From contig JACIZI010000019.1 in the NCBI GenBank assembly GCA_014359475.1, forward strand, positions 1 to 64,000: a stretch of DNA of 64,000 nt, written 5' to 3'. Below are positions 34,905 through 43,017 of the stretch, piece after piece (the first letter of the stretch is position 1; each line of letters starts with the position of its first letter). A program made the translations under genes and the position numbers. The stretch comes from Marinobacter sp. (GTDB lineage Bacteria; Pseudomonadota; Gammaproteobacteria; Pseudomonadales; Oleiphilaceae). The notes under the pieces are model-generated. The model ran no database searches. It saw only the letters and a list, made by a program, of their open reading frames with translations, and was not told the origin of the DNA.

Positions 34905-35217
34905 CGTGCTTTGCAAACATCCCTTTAGTCAGGAAAGGCTCGACCAATCGGCCAAAGTCCTCACGCCCCATTTTCTCGAATTCTCGCTCAAGCTTCTTAC
35001 GCTGACGACGCTCATGCTGTAACTGCTCTTGGAGTAAATGGTTCTGCATAGCAAGCAGCGCTTTCACGTCGCCCATTTTCGATGCCTTCTGCTCAAGCCT
35101 GGCGACCTCCCCCTCCAATGCTGAACACCGGCCACGAAGCTCCTGGGGCGTTTCACCAATGACGGAATCTGGTTCTGTCAGCTCGTCGAAGTACTTCAAC
35201 ATCTGAGCCCAACGCAC
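34894..35217 (-). CDS. Coiled-coil hypothetical protein, possibly a truncated fragment
   Basis: 107 residues from a GTG start. The centre is strongly coiled coil (CSALEGEVARLEQKASKMGDVKALL... LQHERRQRKKLEREFEKM). The reading frame stays open and coding-like for another ~25 codons upstream (GESAKKDALRLLGDAK) before a TGA, so the true gene was probably longer and has lost its 5' part. I recognise no family. It lies in the debris zone after tRNA-Pro and ends within the GTCACC repeats. Confidence 0.4.
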   Translation of the reverse strand: MRWAQMLKYFDELTEPDSVIGETPQELRGRCSALEGEVARLEQKASKMGDVKALLAMQNHLLQEQLQHERRQRKKLEREFEKMGREDFGRLVEPFLTKGMFAKHAKR

Positions 35218-35489
35218 CTTAGCGTCACCAAGCAGACGCAGTGCATCCTTTTTGGCAGACTCTCCATCAGCCCTCCCTGACTGAATCCTAGATCAGTGAC
35301 TCTACCCCCAATATACCCACCCGGGCAGGACTCAGGCCAATTTTCCCTGGAATCTGGCCAAAACCGGGTTGTTGATGGCGGGAATGCACAGGACAGGTTC
35401 GGTCATCCACCCGGGATTGATCATTTTGTGACCAGAGCCTGATATTCAGACAATAGCCGATTGCCCCGACATGATTTTCAGGTGACTCT

Positions 35490-35529
35490 CACATCTTGAC
35501 CGGTGCTGCCACATCTTGACTGGTGCTGC
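35490..35529. repeat. Tandem 20-bp duplication
   Basis: cacatcttgaccggtgctgc is followed directly by cacatcttgactggtgctgc: two 20-bp units with one difference. The surrounding sequence, 35293-35660, holds no convincing gene and reads as degraded non-coding DNA. Such words can be the ends of insertion sequences, but no transposase is attached here. Confidence 0.6.
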
Positions 35530-35661
35530 GCTTCTCTTAACGGCCCCTATTTTGTATCTGATCACAAGCGCAAAAGCTACTTCCTACCAGCCTGACCAGG
35601 CCCCTCCTCTCAGCACCCAGCCAAAAGGAATCATTCAACGGCCCGCTGGCCCTTTGATCCG

Positions 35662-35866
35662 TTATGCACCGAATATGCGCAGGTTTTGGTAGCCACTTAC
35701 AATGCCCATGGCGGATTTGAAGAACGGGTCCTTTCGTACGGATTCGGCTGCCTCGAAGTCACTCTTTGCCCTGCGTGACCAGCCCGAGATAGGTCCGGAT
35801 CAGCTCGATGTCCGGAATACCGTGGCGCTTGGCCACGGTGCGAGCGGTTCTGGTGGGCGACGTGTT
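35662..35866 (-). pseudogene. IS1380-type transposase remnant
   Basis: On the minus strand about 68 codons in two frames read AKRHGIPDIELIRTYLGLVTQGK, then after a one-base frameshift SDFEAAESVRKDPFFKSAMGI. This matches the N-terminal block of IS1380-family transposases (HGIP...LIRTYLGLLCQGKSDFEA...FF..AL). Similarity ends at unrelated residues and a stop at 35662. Everything else of the ~450-residue protein is missing, so it is a fossil of an insertion sequence. Confidence 0.6.
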
Positions 35867-35874
35867 AGGTGAGG

Positions 35875-36580
35875 CTAAGCATCAGTGGCTGGAACGAATG
35901 TCGCTTTACCCACACTGCGAAAACTCAGGCCATAGGCCACGGAAAGCCGGTCCCAGTCCTGCCGAGCCAAGCCAGGAGCCATAATGTTAGATGGCAGAAT
36001 CAGTGGCTTTGGGTTCAGGCGCAGGTAACCAAGACTGGGATGATGGCGAAGGCCCTCTTTGATTCGCTCATAGTATTTGTTACGCGAACCGCCACCTGAA
36101 AGGAGAAATGGCGTGTCTTTCAACGCTTCTACGTGTCACCCCCCGGACTCCTTGCCCTTTTTCAACGTGCCCTCTTGAATCTGGGCCCTCAGGCGTTGGT
36201 CGAATTCCGCGTCCGGGTTGTGAAGCCCAAGTGGGCCTTCGGGAGAAGACTTAACGGAAACACCATTAAAATTCTTACTGAACTTATCCGGCCGGACTTT
36301 GAACATGGCGCAATCTACGGTGCCGACACCAACATCTGCCAGAATGATCAGGTTTTGAGCATTGGGGTCGAAGGCATCTGAAACCGGTGCCAAATCCAAC
36401 TCAACGTAACCATTGTTTACATTGCGCCCCGCCAAACCGAATGACCTGCCCCCACGTCACTCGTAATCAAGGAGGAAGACGGAACCTCGTGTGGACGAAT
36501 CAAAAAACTGAGCTCACGGCCAAAGCAAAGTACGGAGTGGTGGAGCCATCTCGAATCCGCTCAACGGCCTCGTTAATGAC
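35875..36580 (-). pseudogene. Decayed Hsp70/actin-like ATPase gene
   Basis: Minus-strand pieces in different frames join into one protein: VINEAVERIRDGSTTPYFALAV (about 36515-36580); a stretch ending in an in-frame TGA near 36460; LIILADVGVGTVDCAMFKV (about 36300-36350, like the second phosphate loop D-x-G-x-G-T of Hsp70/actin ATPases); and after a frameshift near 36125, FLLSGGGSRNKYYERI (adenosine-type loop) and DRLSVAYGLSF to the stop at 35875. At least two lesions make it a pseudogene. The original may have been a stand-alone Hsp70-like protein or a ParM-like filament protein of a mobile element. Confidence 0.6.
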
Positions 36581-36601
36581 CGGAAATCAATTGTTATAGA
36601 C

Positions 36602-37045
36602 TTACAGGGCAAGCTGGCGAACCGGCATCAGGCCCTTTTGTGCCGCGGAGCGGGCCTGCTTGCTATTGCGGGTAATGGCAACTTTGCCACTGGCCACCCA
36701 ATGGAAACGTCGCGGAGCGTCCAGCTTGCCCGTTTCGGCATTCGTCAACCAGGCCATCAGCCATTCTTTTTTCTTGATTACCTGGCTGACTTCCGATGTA
36801 TGGGCAGGGTGTACTTCTACGAAGTGGAGAGTTTGCTCGTGGGCAATCACATAATCCCAGCGTGAAGCCTGGGATTGCCGGGCAGCCAGACTGGAGTCGA
36901 TGTCAGCACTGCCATGACAACGCCGCGCATTGCCGGGCTTGATGAGTGAACGGTCAGCAGCCTTTAGCGCCTGTAACCCTTTTTTATACGCTCCCGCTCC
37001 AAGATCCTTTTCTATCGCCGTCGGAAAATCCTTCTCCAATGTCAT
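36602..37045 (-). CDS. Small nuclease-like partner of an AAA/ABC ATPase
   Basis: 147 residues, no signal or membrane segment. I cannot name a family. Visible features: RRCHGSADIDSSLAARQ, SRWDYVIAHEQTLHFVEVHPAHTSEVSQVI then KKKEWLMAWL, and RFHWVASGKVAI near the end. D64, E77-x-H79 and K91-K93 in predicted strand/helix order resemble a PD-(D/E)XK-type nuclease core with a variant ExH. Its ATG overlaps the stop of the ATPase gene by four bases, so it is made together with the ATPase. I infer an effector whose activity the ATPase controls. Confidence 0.65.
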   Translation of the reverse strand: MTLEKDFPTAIEKDLGAGAYKKGLQALKAADRSLIKPGNARRCHGSADIDSSLAARQSQASRWDYVIAHEQTLHFVEVHPAHTSEVSQVIKKKEWLMAWLTNAETGKLDAPRRFHWVASGKVAITRNSKQARSAAQKGLMPVRQLAL

Positions 37046-38208
37046 TCATCAGCCTCCTGCATCAACCGGCTGATTACATCAGAAGCCCGGCTGCTGAACT
37101 GGGTTATGCCACCCCAGTCGGCGATGGAATCGTCTTCAGAAAACGGATCCAGAGAAGAAATATCCCGGGTGGAAACGCCCTTCTCGCCCGGCTCAAAGTA
37201 GAAGCCTTTGACCTTTTTCCTGGACAGTACCGCGCTAAACACGTCTCGCATACCGGGTGAGTTCGGCAGATCGAACAGCTCAAACAAGGCTTCAGGCGTA
37301 CCTTTGTTGTCCTGCAATGTGCGAATTGCCCAGGCCGCCTCAAGCAGCAGCGGGGAGTGGGTGGAAATGACCACCTTGTAGCCCCGATACATCAGCTCCA
37401 GGCAAATCAGCAGTACGGACTGGATCGCCTGAGGGTGAAGGCCCATCTCGGGCTCCTCGATCACCACCCAGTCCACGCCCTTGCGGCGGGCCGAGCCCGC
37501 CGAAGGCATCAGCCAGTAGAGGCTGAACAGGAGGGGCATAAATTCACGCTGGCCGGCAGACCAGGCCATATAGGGTAAGGTGGCACTGCCCGCGTTGATG
37601 ACAATGCGCTTTTTCAGGTCATGCACTTCCTGGGTGACGGTTGCGCCGTGGAAAATACTTTCATCGATACGATCACGCAGCACTTCTTTCAGGCGGCTTT
37701 TGATCGGGAACAACTGGTTGTCCTGGCCGCCCAGCCCCTTCTCCATGAGCCGGCGTAAGTGCTCACTGAAACTCTTCACCACAAAAGGATCCAGTGCCGC
37801 AAAACTCTCATAGCTGCGAGGGCGGCCCTGATCCAGCGTCAACACACGCTGGGCCGGCACAAAGAACACCGACTCCTGATCTTTGCCGTTGCCCTTGCGC
37901 AGCCCGGTAAGATCAACCGGTTTGCCATCCGACTTTACCAATGAATCCTTGCGCCAAATCGCCCCCATACCTTCCCCGAACATGAGGGTAAGCAGTGGGT
38001 CGCTGGTGCTTTCCGTGGTGCCGGGCTCATAGCTGTAGCCATACCGTTTAAGTGTTTTAGTGATCGGACCATGATCCTTCACCAACTTGAACAGTTGCAG
38101 AAACACACTCTTACCGCTGGCCTGGGGGCCAACCAGCAGGGTGAGGTCGCCAAACTCAACGTCTGCCTTCCTTATCTGAGCCAGCTGCTCAACATGTAAT
38201 TGCTTCAT
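37042..38208 (-). CDS. OLD/ABC-like AAA family ATPase
   Basis: 388 residues from the ATG at 38208, with AAAGGTGG upstream; a GTG six bases earlier is possible. Walker A is GPQASGKS (27-34), an ABC-type signature WSAGQRE sits at 216-222, Walker B is WVVIEEPEMGLHP (247-259) and the switch histidine is in STHSPLLL (282-289). The compact SMC/OLD-like architecture, without the OLD Toprim nuclease domain, is typical of ATPases in two-gene phage-defence systems such as PARIS or Septu, though neither partner gene is present here. The partner is the 147-residue nuclease-like protein overlapping its stop. Confidence 0.8.
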   Translation of the reverse strand: MKQLHVEQLAQIRKADVEFGDLTLLVGPQASGKSVFLQLFKLVKDHGPITKTLKRYGYSYEPGTTESTSDPLLTLMFGEGMGAIWRKDSLVKSDGKPVDLTGLRKGNGKDQESVFFVPAQRVLTLDQGRPRSYESFAALDPFVVKSFSEHLRRLMEKGLGGQDNQLFPIKSRLKEVLRDRIDESIFHGATVTQEVHDLKKRIVINAGSATLPYMAWSAGQREFMPLLFSLYWLMPSAGSARRKGVDWVVIEEPEMGLHPQAIQSVLLICLELMYRGYKVVISTHSPLLLEAAWAIRTLQDNKGTPEALFELFDLPNSPGMRDVFSAVLSRKKVKGFYFEPGEKGVSTRDISSLDPFSEDDSIADWGGITQFSSRASDVISRLMQEADE

Positions 38209-38297
38209 GGCCACCTTTCCAAAGCTTCTTTGGCGCTACTGTACCCGACTCAGGGCGGTCGGGCATTAATGTGGCCATACTCGGCCCGCCACCTCAC

Positions 38298-39092
38298 TCA
38301 ACCCAACCCCCAGCCAATCATTTTCGACCGTTTACCAAGCACCGTCACCGAGTCATGGTAGTCACAGGCTTTTCCCGCTATTCCATAGCATACGTGGAGT
38401 GGCAACAGGTGCTCTTCCCGCGGGTGACAGAACCGGGCGTGGGGAGCCTCCTGCCAGTCAGCGAGGCGCCGGTAACGCTCAGCCTCCGGTAACTGACGAT
38501 TGGCTAACGTATCCTCAAGCCAGTTCTGGAACGCATCGTTACGCGCATCCGCCGAAGCATCCGGGCGACCGAAGAAGGCTTTCATGTTATGGAACGAGAA
38601 GCCGGAGCCGAGCACCAGCAGATTTTCATAGTCCAGTGCCTGAAGCGCCCGGCCGACTGCGAGGTGGGCTTCCGCATCCAGACTACTGACCAGCGAAAGC
38701 TGTACACAGGGAATATCCGCAGCGGGATACATCAGCTTCAGGGGGACAAACAGGCCGTGATCGAAGCCGCGCTGCACATCCAGCCGCGCTTCGATGCCGG
38801 CGCCCTGCAAGACATCCTTAACCTGCCGGGCCAGCCCGGGCTCACCGGGACAGGGATAGGCAATGTGGTAAGACTCCTCCGGAAATCCATAATAGTCATA
38901 GATCAACGGCGGGGCCGCGCCGGCGGTGATCGTCGGTACGGCTTCTTCCCAGTGGGCACTGACCACCAGAATGGCGGATGGCTTACCGATTTTTTCAGGC
39001 AGACCGGAAAGATAGTCTACCAGCGCCTGATGCCCCGGATCACCGAGCAAGGGCATAGGACCGCCACCATGGGAAATATAAAGCAGCTTCAT
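38298..39092 (-). CDS. LigB/DODA-type class III extradiol dioxygenase
   Basis: 264 residues, the 4,5-DOPA-dioxygenase (YgiD-like) branch of class III ring-cleavage enzymes. Metal-binding and catalytic histidines appear in YISHGGGP (H8), VVSAHWEE (H47), GFDHGLFVPLKLMYP (H112) and the C-terminal HPREEHLLPLHV. The family cleaves catecholic rings with Fe or Zn. It lies 30 bases downstream of mocA in the molybdenum hydroxylase operon, hinting that it acts on a product of that enzyme; the substrate is not identifiable. Confidence 0.85.
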   Translation of the reverse strand: MKLLYISHGGGPMPLLGDPGHQALVDYLSGLPEKIGKPSAILVVSAHWEEAVPTITAGAAPPLIYDYYGFPEESYHIAYPCPGEPGLARQVKDVLQGAGIEARLDVQRGFDHGLFVPLKLMYPAADIPCVQLSLVSSLDAEAHLAVGRALQALDYENLLVLGSGFSFHNMKAFFGRPDASADARNDAFQNWLEDTLANRQLPEAERYRRLADWQEAPHARFCHPREEHLLPLHVCYGIAGKACDYHDSVTVLGKRSKMIGWGLG

Positions 39093-39122
39093 GCTGTCAC
39101 CACATCGTTATAAGGGCCGGCA

Positions 39123-39695
39123 TCAAGAAAAAAGCTGTTCACGACGATCAATATCCAGAGACGCAGCAGGCATCGGGCATGCACAGACGGGGACGACTGA
39201 GTCATACAACACCGGTTTTGCACCCCGATCACCGCTGAGCTGCTTCAGCCGGTCGAAGCTACCCCTGCTGAAGATCGCGGGTACGCCCCGGCTCCCGTCA
39301 TAAAAGCCGCAGGCAATGTTGTGACCGTCAAAGGCTGCCAACAATTGTTTCAGGTTGCTGCGGGTCAGTGCAATCTGATCTGCCAGCAGCACCAGAACCG
39401 CATCGTAATCCCGCTCCAGGTATTCGATCCCTGCCTTCAGGGAAGCGGACAGGCCCTCCGTCCAGGCATCCGCGTACACAAAGGACGCACCGTGTAAGAT
39501 GCCCTTGTCCCTTGCCTCCATCAGTTCGCCATGCCATGCCCCGGTGACGACATAGACATGGCGGGGGAAGAGCCCCCTGGCCAGATCAATGGAGCGCTGC
39601 AGCATGGGTTGCCCCGCCACATCAGCGAGCAGCTTGCACCCGCCAAAGCGTGAGCTGGCACCGGCGGCCATTATCAGTGCGGCGATCCGTTTCAT
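39123..39695 (-). CDS. mocA: MocA-like nucleotidyltransferase for molybdenum cofactor
   Basis: 190 residues. The N-terminal nucleotide-binding loop is LIMAAGASSRFGGCKLLADVAGQPML; WTEGLSASLKAGIEYL and AVLVLLADQIALT complete the NTP-transferase core. MocA-type enzymes attach CMP to molybdopterin for xanthine-oxidase-family enzymes. It overlaps the xdhC stop by four bases and serves the hydroxylase encoded upstream. A MobA (GMP) role is less likely given the partner enzyme type. Confidence 0.87.
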   Translation of the reverse strand: MKRIAALIMAAGASSRFGGCKLLADVAGQPMLQRSIDLARGLFPRHVYVVTGAWHGELMEARDKGILHGASFVYADAWTEGLSASLKAGIEYLERDYDAVLVLLADQIALTRSNLKQLLAAFDGHNIACGFYDGSRGVPAIFSRGSFDRLKQLSGDRGAKPVLYDSVVPVCACPMPAASLDIDRREQLFS

Positions 39696-40681
39696 AACTC
39701 GGAAACGCTGCGACCGCGCCTCACGCGAACGATGTCTGCCATGATGGCCAGGGCGATTTCAGCCGGGGTTTTGCTGCCCAGACCAAGGCCGATCGGCATG
39801 TGGATCCGTTCAATATCCGCCTCGCTCAATCCGCCGGTACGGCGAAGGCGCCCGGCGCGGGCCTCGGATGTGCGCGCAGAACCCATGACCCCGATATACC
39901 CTGCCGGGCTTTTCACCGCGGCCATCATGGCCAGATCGTCAATTCTGGGATCATGGGTGACCGCAACCACGGCGGTGGACGGTGTGCAGGCACCGGGCGA
40001 CGCGATATAAAGCGATGGTAGCTGGGGAATAAACTCCACGCCGTCGGCAAGCCTGATATCCCGTATGACTTCTTCCCGGGGTTCACAGAGCACCACCTGG
40101 TAACCAAGGCTAAGGGCAAAGCCGGCACAGGCCTCCGCCACGCTCGAATAACCGGCGAGAATCAGCCTGGCGACCGGACCGACACGAATGCTGACAAGCT
40201 CGTTACTTTCATCCTGCGACACTCGCGGTCCGGCTGCCCGTGCCTCCTCCAGCCAACTTTTGCCATCGGTCAGCCTTACCATCCGTGTACGCTCTGCCTC
40301 CCCCGACAGGGCACCCCGAACGCTCTCCAGGTGTGCCAGGTTCTCGGGACCGGGTTCCTTGCGCTCCACCAGCACCTCCAGCGTGCCGCCGCAGGGCAAC
40401 CGGATACGGGAGGACTCCGGGCTGTATCCCGTGCCCCCGTAGCGCACAATGACGGCTGAGGCGTTGTACTCGCCCCCGGCCAGGCGGGCCAGGAAATCCT
40501 CCTCAACACAGCCCCCCGAGAGCGAGCCCACATGATGCCCGTCCCCGATAGCAACCATCATTGAGCCCGGTTCCCGCGGCGATGAGCCAAAGGTGGACAG
40601 CACTGTGCACAACCAGATGGTCCTGCCTCCGGACAGCCATTCAACGGCCTGATCAACAACCTGATAATCAAGACTCTGCAT
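39692..40681 (-). CDS. xdhC: XdhC/CoxF family molybdenum hydroxylase maturation factor
   Basis: 329 residues. The XdhC N-terminus shows in LCTVLSTFGSSPREPGSMMVAI, GSLSGGCVEEDFLARL and RLPCGGTLEVLVE with the conserved cysteines; the C-terminal Rossmann domain has LILAGYSSVAEACAGFA, VAVTHDPRIDDLAMMAA and YIGVMGSARTSEAR, ending GLGLGSKTPAEIALAIMADI. The family binds the molybdenum cofactor and helps its sulphuration before insertion. It starts two bases after the large-subunit stop and overlaps mocA. Confidence 0.88.
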   Translation of the reverse strand: MQSLDYQVVDQAVEWLSGGRTIWLCTVLSTFGSSPREPGSMMVAIGDGHHVGSLSGGCVEEDFLARLAGGEYNASAVIVRYGGTGYSPESSRIRLPCGGTLEVLVERKEPGPENLAHLESVRGALSGEAERTRMVRLTDGKSWLEEARAAGPRVSQDESNELVSIRVGPVARLILAGYSSVAEACAGFALSLGYQVVLCEPREEVIRDIRLADGVEFIPQLPSLYIASPGACTPSTAVVAVTHDPRIDDLAMMAAVKSPAGYIGVMGSARTSEARAGRLRRTGGLSEADIERIHMPIGLGLGSKTPAEIALAIMADIVRVRRGRSVSEL

Positions 40682-40683
40682 CG

Positions 40684-43017
40684 TTATGAGCTCAACTGGT
40701 CACCGACCGGGAGACGACGGATGCGCTTTCCCGTGGCGGCATAGATCGCGTTGCACAAGGCCGGGGCGACCGGCGGAAGGCCGGGCTCCCCCACCCCACC
40801 CATGGCATCGTCCGGGTTGTCAATCAGGTGCACCCGGACCACATTCGGGGCATCCGGCATACGCGGGATCAGGTAGCTGTCGAAGTTATCCTGCTGGGCC
40901 ACACCATTCTTGAAGGACACCTCACTCTTCAGTGCAATACCGATGCCCATCACACAGGCCCCTTCAAGCTGCGAGCGAATCCGCTCGGGGTTAGCCTGGG
41001 GCCCGCAATCGAACGCTATATCCGCCCGATGGATGGTCACCTCTCCCTTTTTGCTCACCTCCACGTCAAAGACAATGGCGGTGTAGGACAAAAAGCTGTG
41101 GTGAAAAGCCAGCCCCATACCACGTCCCTGACCTGTTTTGCGGCCCCAGCCTGCCTCTTTCGTGGCACGTTCAATCACCCTGCGCATCCGCGCCACATCG
41201 ATCGGGTAAAGATCCGGATCCTCGCCGTAATTCCAGCCATCACCAAAGGTCAGGTTGTGGACTTCCCGGCCAGGTCCGAGCAGGTCGAGCACATAATCCC
41301 GGTGGTCCTTGCCGGCTGCCACGGCCATTTCATGAGCAAAACTCTGGATGGCCCAGGCGTGGGGGAGGTTGTAGACAGAGCGGAACCAGCCAATGCGGAC
41401 ATGGGCCGGGGCGGGCGGATTTTCCAGCCGGATGGCGGGAATACTGAACGGCATGGTGTTGAACCCCATACCCAACTCAAATTCCCCCTTATGTTTGGGA
41501 TCCGGCGCAAAAAGCGAGGCAATGCTGGGCGACAGTGTCCGGTGGCGCCAGCTGGTCGCCTTGCCATCGGCGTCAAGACCGGCTTCCAGGTGATCCACGG
41601 AAACGGCATGGAAATAGGCGTGCTGGATATCGTCTTCCCGGGACCACTGCAGTTTGATGGGCTGACCCTGGAACTCCTTTGCAATGCTGGCCGCCTCGGT
41701 CACGAAATCCGGTTTTGATTTACGCCCGAAGCCCCCGCCAAGAAGGGTCTGGTGCACTGTGACCTTTTCAAGGTCCATTTTCAGCAGTCCGGCGATGCCT
41801 TCCCGGGTGGCCCGGGGATTCTGGACCGGTGCCCAGGCCTCGGCCTTGCCTTTACTGACTCTTACCACGGCTGCCGGAGGCTCCATGGGGGACTGCGCCA
41901 TGTGAGGCATATAATAGGTCGCGGACACCCGTTTGTCGGCTTCCTTGAGGGCTGTCTCAACATCGCCGGACTGGCGGATGACCTTGCCCGGCGACTGGGC
42001 CCGCTTCTCCAGGGATTTCCGGTAAGCGTCCGATGTGTAATTGGCATTGTCTCCGGCCGGCCCTGTGTCCCACTGAATTTTCAGGGCCTTGCGTCCCTCC
42101 ATGGCGGCCCAGGTGTTGGATGCCACCACGGCAACACCGCCCAGCGGTTTGAAAGCCGCGGGCTGACCGGTACCCTCGATACGCAAAACCTTCTTCACAC
42201 CGGAAACCTTCAGCGCGTCACTGTCATCGACGCTCTTGACCCTGGCACCGTAGACAGGTGGACGGGCCACCACTGCGTAAAGGGTGCCCTCCAGATCCAC
42301 ATCAGCCCCGAAAATCGCCTTGCCAGTGACGATATCTTCACCATCAACAGCCTTGGGCGGAACAGCGTTCAACTCACCATTGACCAGCCCCGCCTCCTTA
42401 CCAATAAAACGCAGTTCCCCGTCGGACTTCAGCACCAGCGCATCCCGGCCGGGAACGTCCAGTTCCCGCGCCGCTTTTGCGAGCTCTCCGAATCCCAGCT
42501 CTCTGCCCGACGCGGAATGGACGACTTTGTGGATCTGCGCCCGCACTTCGTGCACCGGAACATCCCATTGATTGGCCGCTGCCTGCTCAAGCATAAGCCG
42601 GGCAGCCGCCGCGGCACGGCGCATCGGATCATACCAGTGACGCATGCTGCGAGAGCCGTCAGTATTCTGATTACCGTACTTTTCCTGATTGGCATCCGCC
42701 TGACGGACCCGGACCCGGTTCCAGTCTGCGCCCAGTTCATCCGCAGCCACCATCACCAGACTCGTACGAATGCCCTGCCCCATTTCGGCACGGTTGTTCA
42801 CAATCGTGACCAGGCCCTCAGAATCGATGTGAATAAACACATTCGGGTTATCCACCCAGCCGCCGGGCATGGCACCGGCACCGAACTGTGCCTTCTCGCT
42901 GGCCATCCCCATGTCCCAGCGGGCAGCCAGCAACAGCGCCGAACCGCCTGCAAGGCCTTTCAGGAGGCCGCGGCGACTTACATTGGCAAGCATCAGTGTA
43001 GCGTCAGAGCGACTCAT
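40684..43017 (-). CDS. Molybdopterin-binding subunit of an IorB-type aldehyde/isoquinoline oxidoreductase
   Basis: 777 residues. VSRRGLLKGLAGGSALLLAA is a twin-arginine signal, so the enzyme is exported folded with its partner. Two xanthine-dehydrogenase-type molybdopterin domains follow (NNRAEMGQGIRTSLVMVAADEL; TLLGGGFGRKSKPDFV; GWFRSVYNLPHAWAIQSFAHEMA; FDCGPQANPERIRSQLEGA), and the active-site glutamate lies in GGVGEPGLPPVAPALCNAI. There is no separate FAD subunit, as in IorAB enzymes, so electrons probably go to a cytochrome. It overlaps the 2Fe-2S subunit gene by four bases. Confidence 0.88.
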   Translation of the reverse strand: MSRSDATLMLANVSRRGLLKGLAGGSALLLAARWDMGMASEKAQFGAGAMPGGWVDNPNVFIHIDSEGLVTIVNNRAEMGQGIRTSLVMVAADELGADWNRVRVRQADANQEKYGNQNTDGSRSMRHWYDPMRRAAAAARLMLEQAAANQWDVPVHEVRAQIHKVVHSASGRELGFGELAKAARELDVPGRDALVLKSDGELRFIGKEAGLVNGELNAVPPKAVDGEDIVTGKAIFGADVDLEGTLYAVVARPPVYGARVKSVDDSDALKVSGVKKVLRIEGTGQPAAFKPLGGVAVVASNTWAAMEGRKALKIQWDTGPAGDNANYTSDAYRKSLEKRAQSPGKVIRQSGDVETALKEADKRVSATYYMPHMAQSPMEPPAAVVRVSKGKAEAWAPVQNPRATREGIAGLLKMDLEKVTVHQTLLGGGFGRKSKPDFVTEAASIAKEFQGQPIKLQWSREDDIQHAYFHAVSVDHLEAGLDADGKATSWRHRTLSPSIASLFAPDPKHKGEFELGMGFNTMPFSIPAIRLENPPAPAHVRIGWFRSVYNLPHAWAIQSFAHEMAVAAGKDHRDYVLDLLGPGREVHNLTFGDGWNYGEDPDLYPIDVARMRRVIERATKEAGWGRKTGQGRGMGLAFHHSFLSYTAIVFDVEVSKKGEVTIHRADIAFDCGPQANPERIRSQLEGACVMGIGIALKSEVSFKNGVAQQDNFDSYLIPRMPDAPNVVRVHLIDNPDDAMGGVGEPGLPPVAPALCNAIYAATGKRIRRLPVGDQLSS

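Noticed and set aside
35869-36381. Plus-strand ORFs of 76 and 82 codons opposite the Hsp70-like pseudogene
   Set aside because: They have no recognisable motifs, while the minus strand reads as pieces of an ATPase; they are most likely shadows.
38208-38297. ATPase/nuclease-like pair as part of the molybdenum hydroxylase operon
   Set aside because: It is on the same strand but separated by ~90 bases, has its own ribosome site and is unrelated in function; co-transcription is possible but no functional link is claimed.
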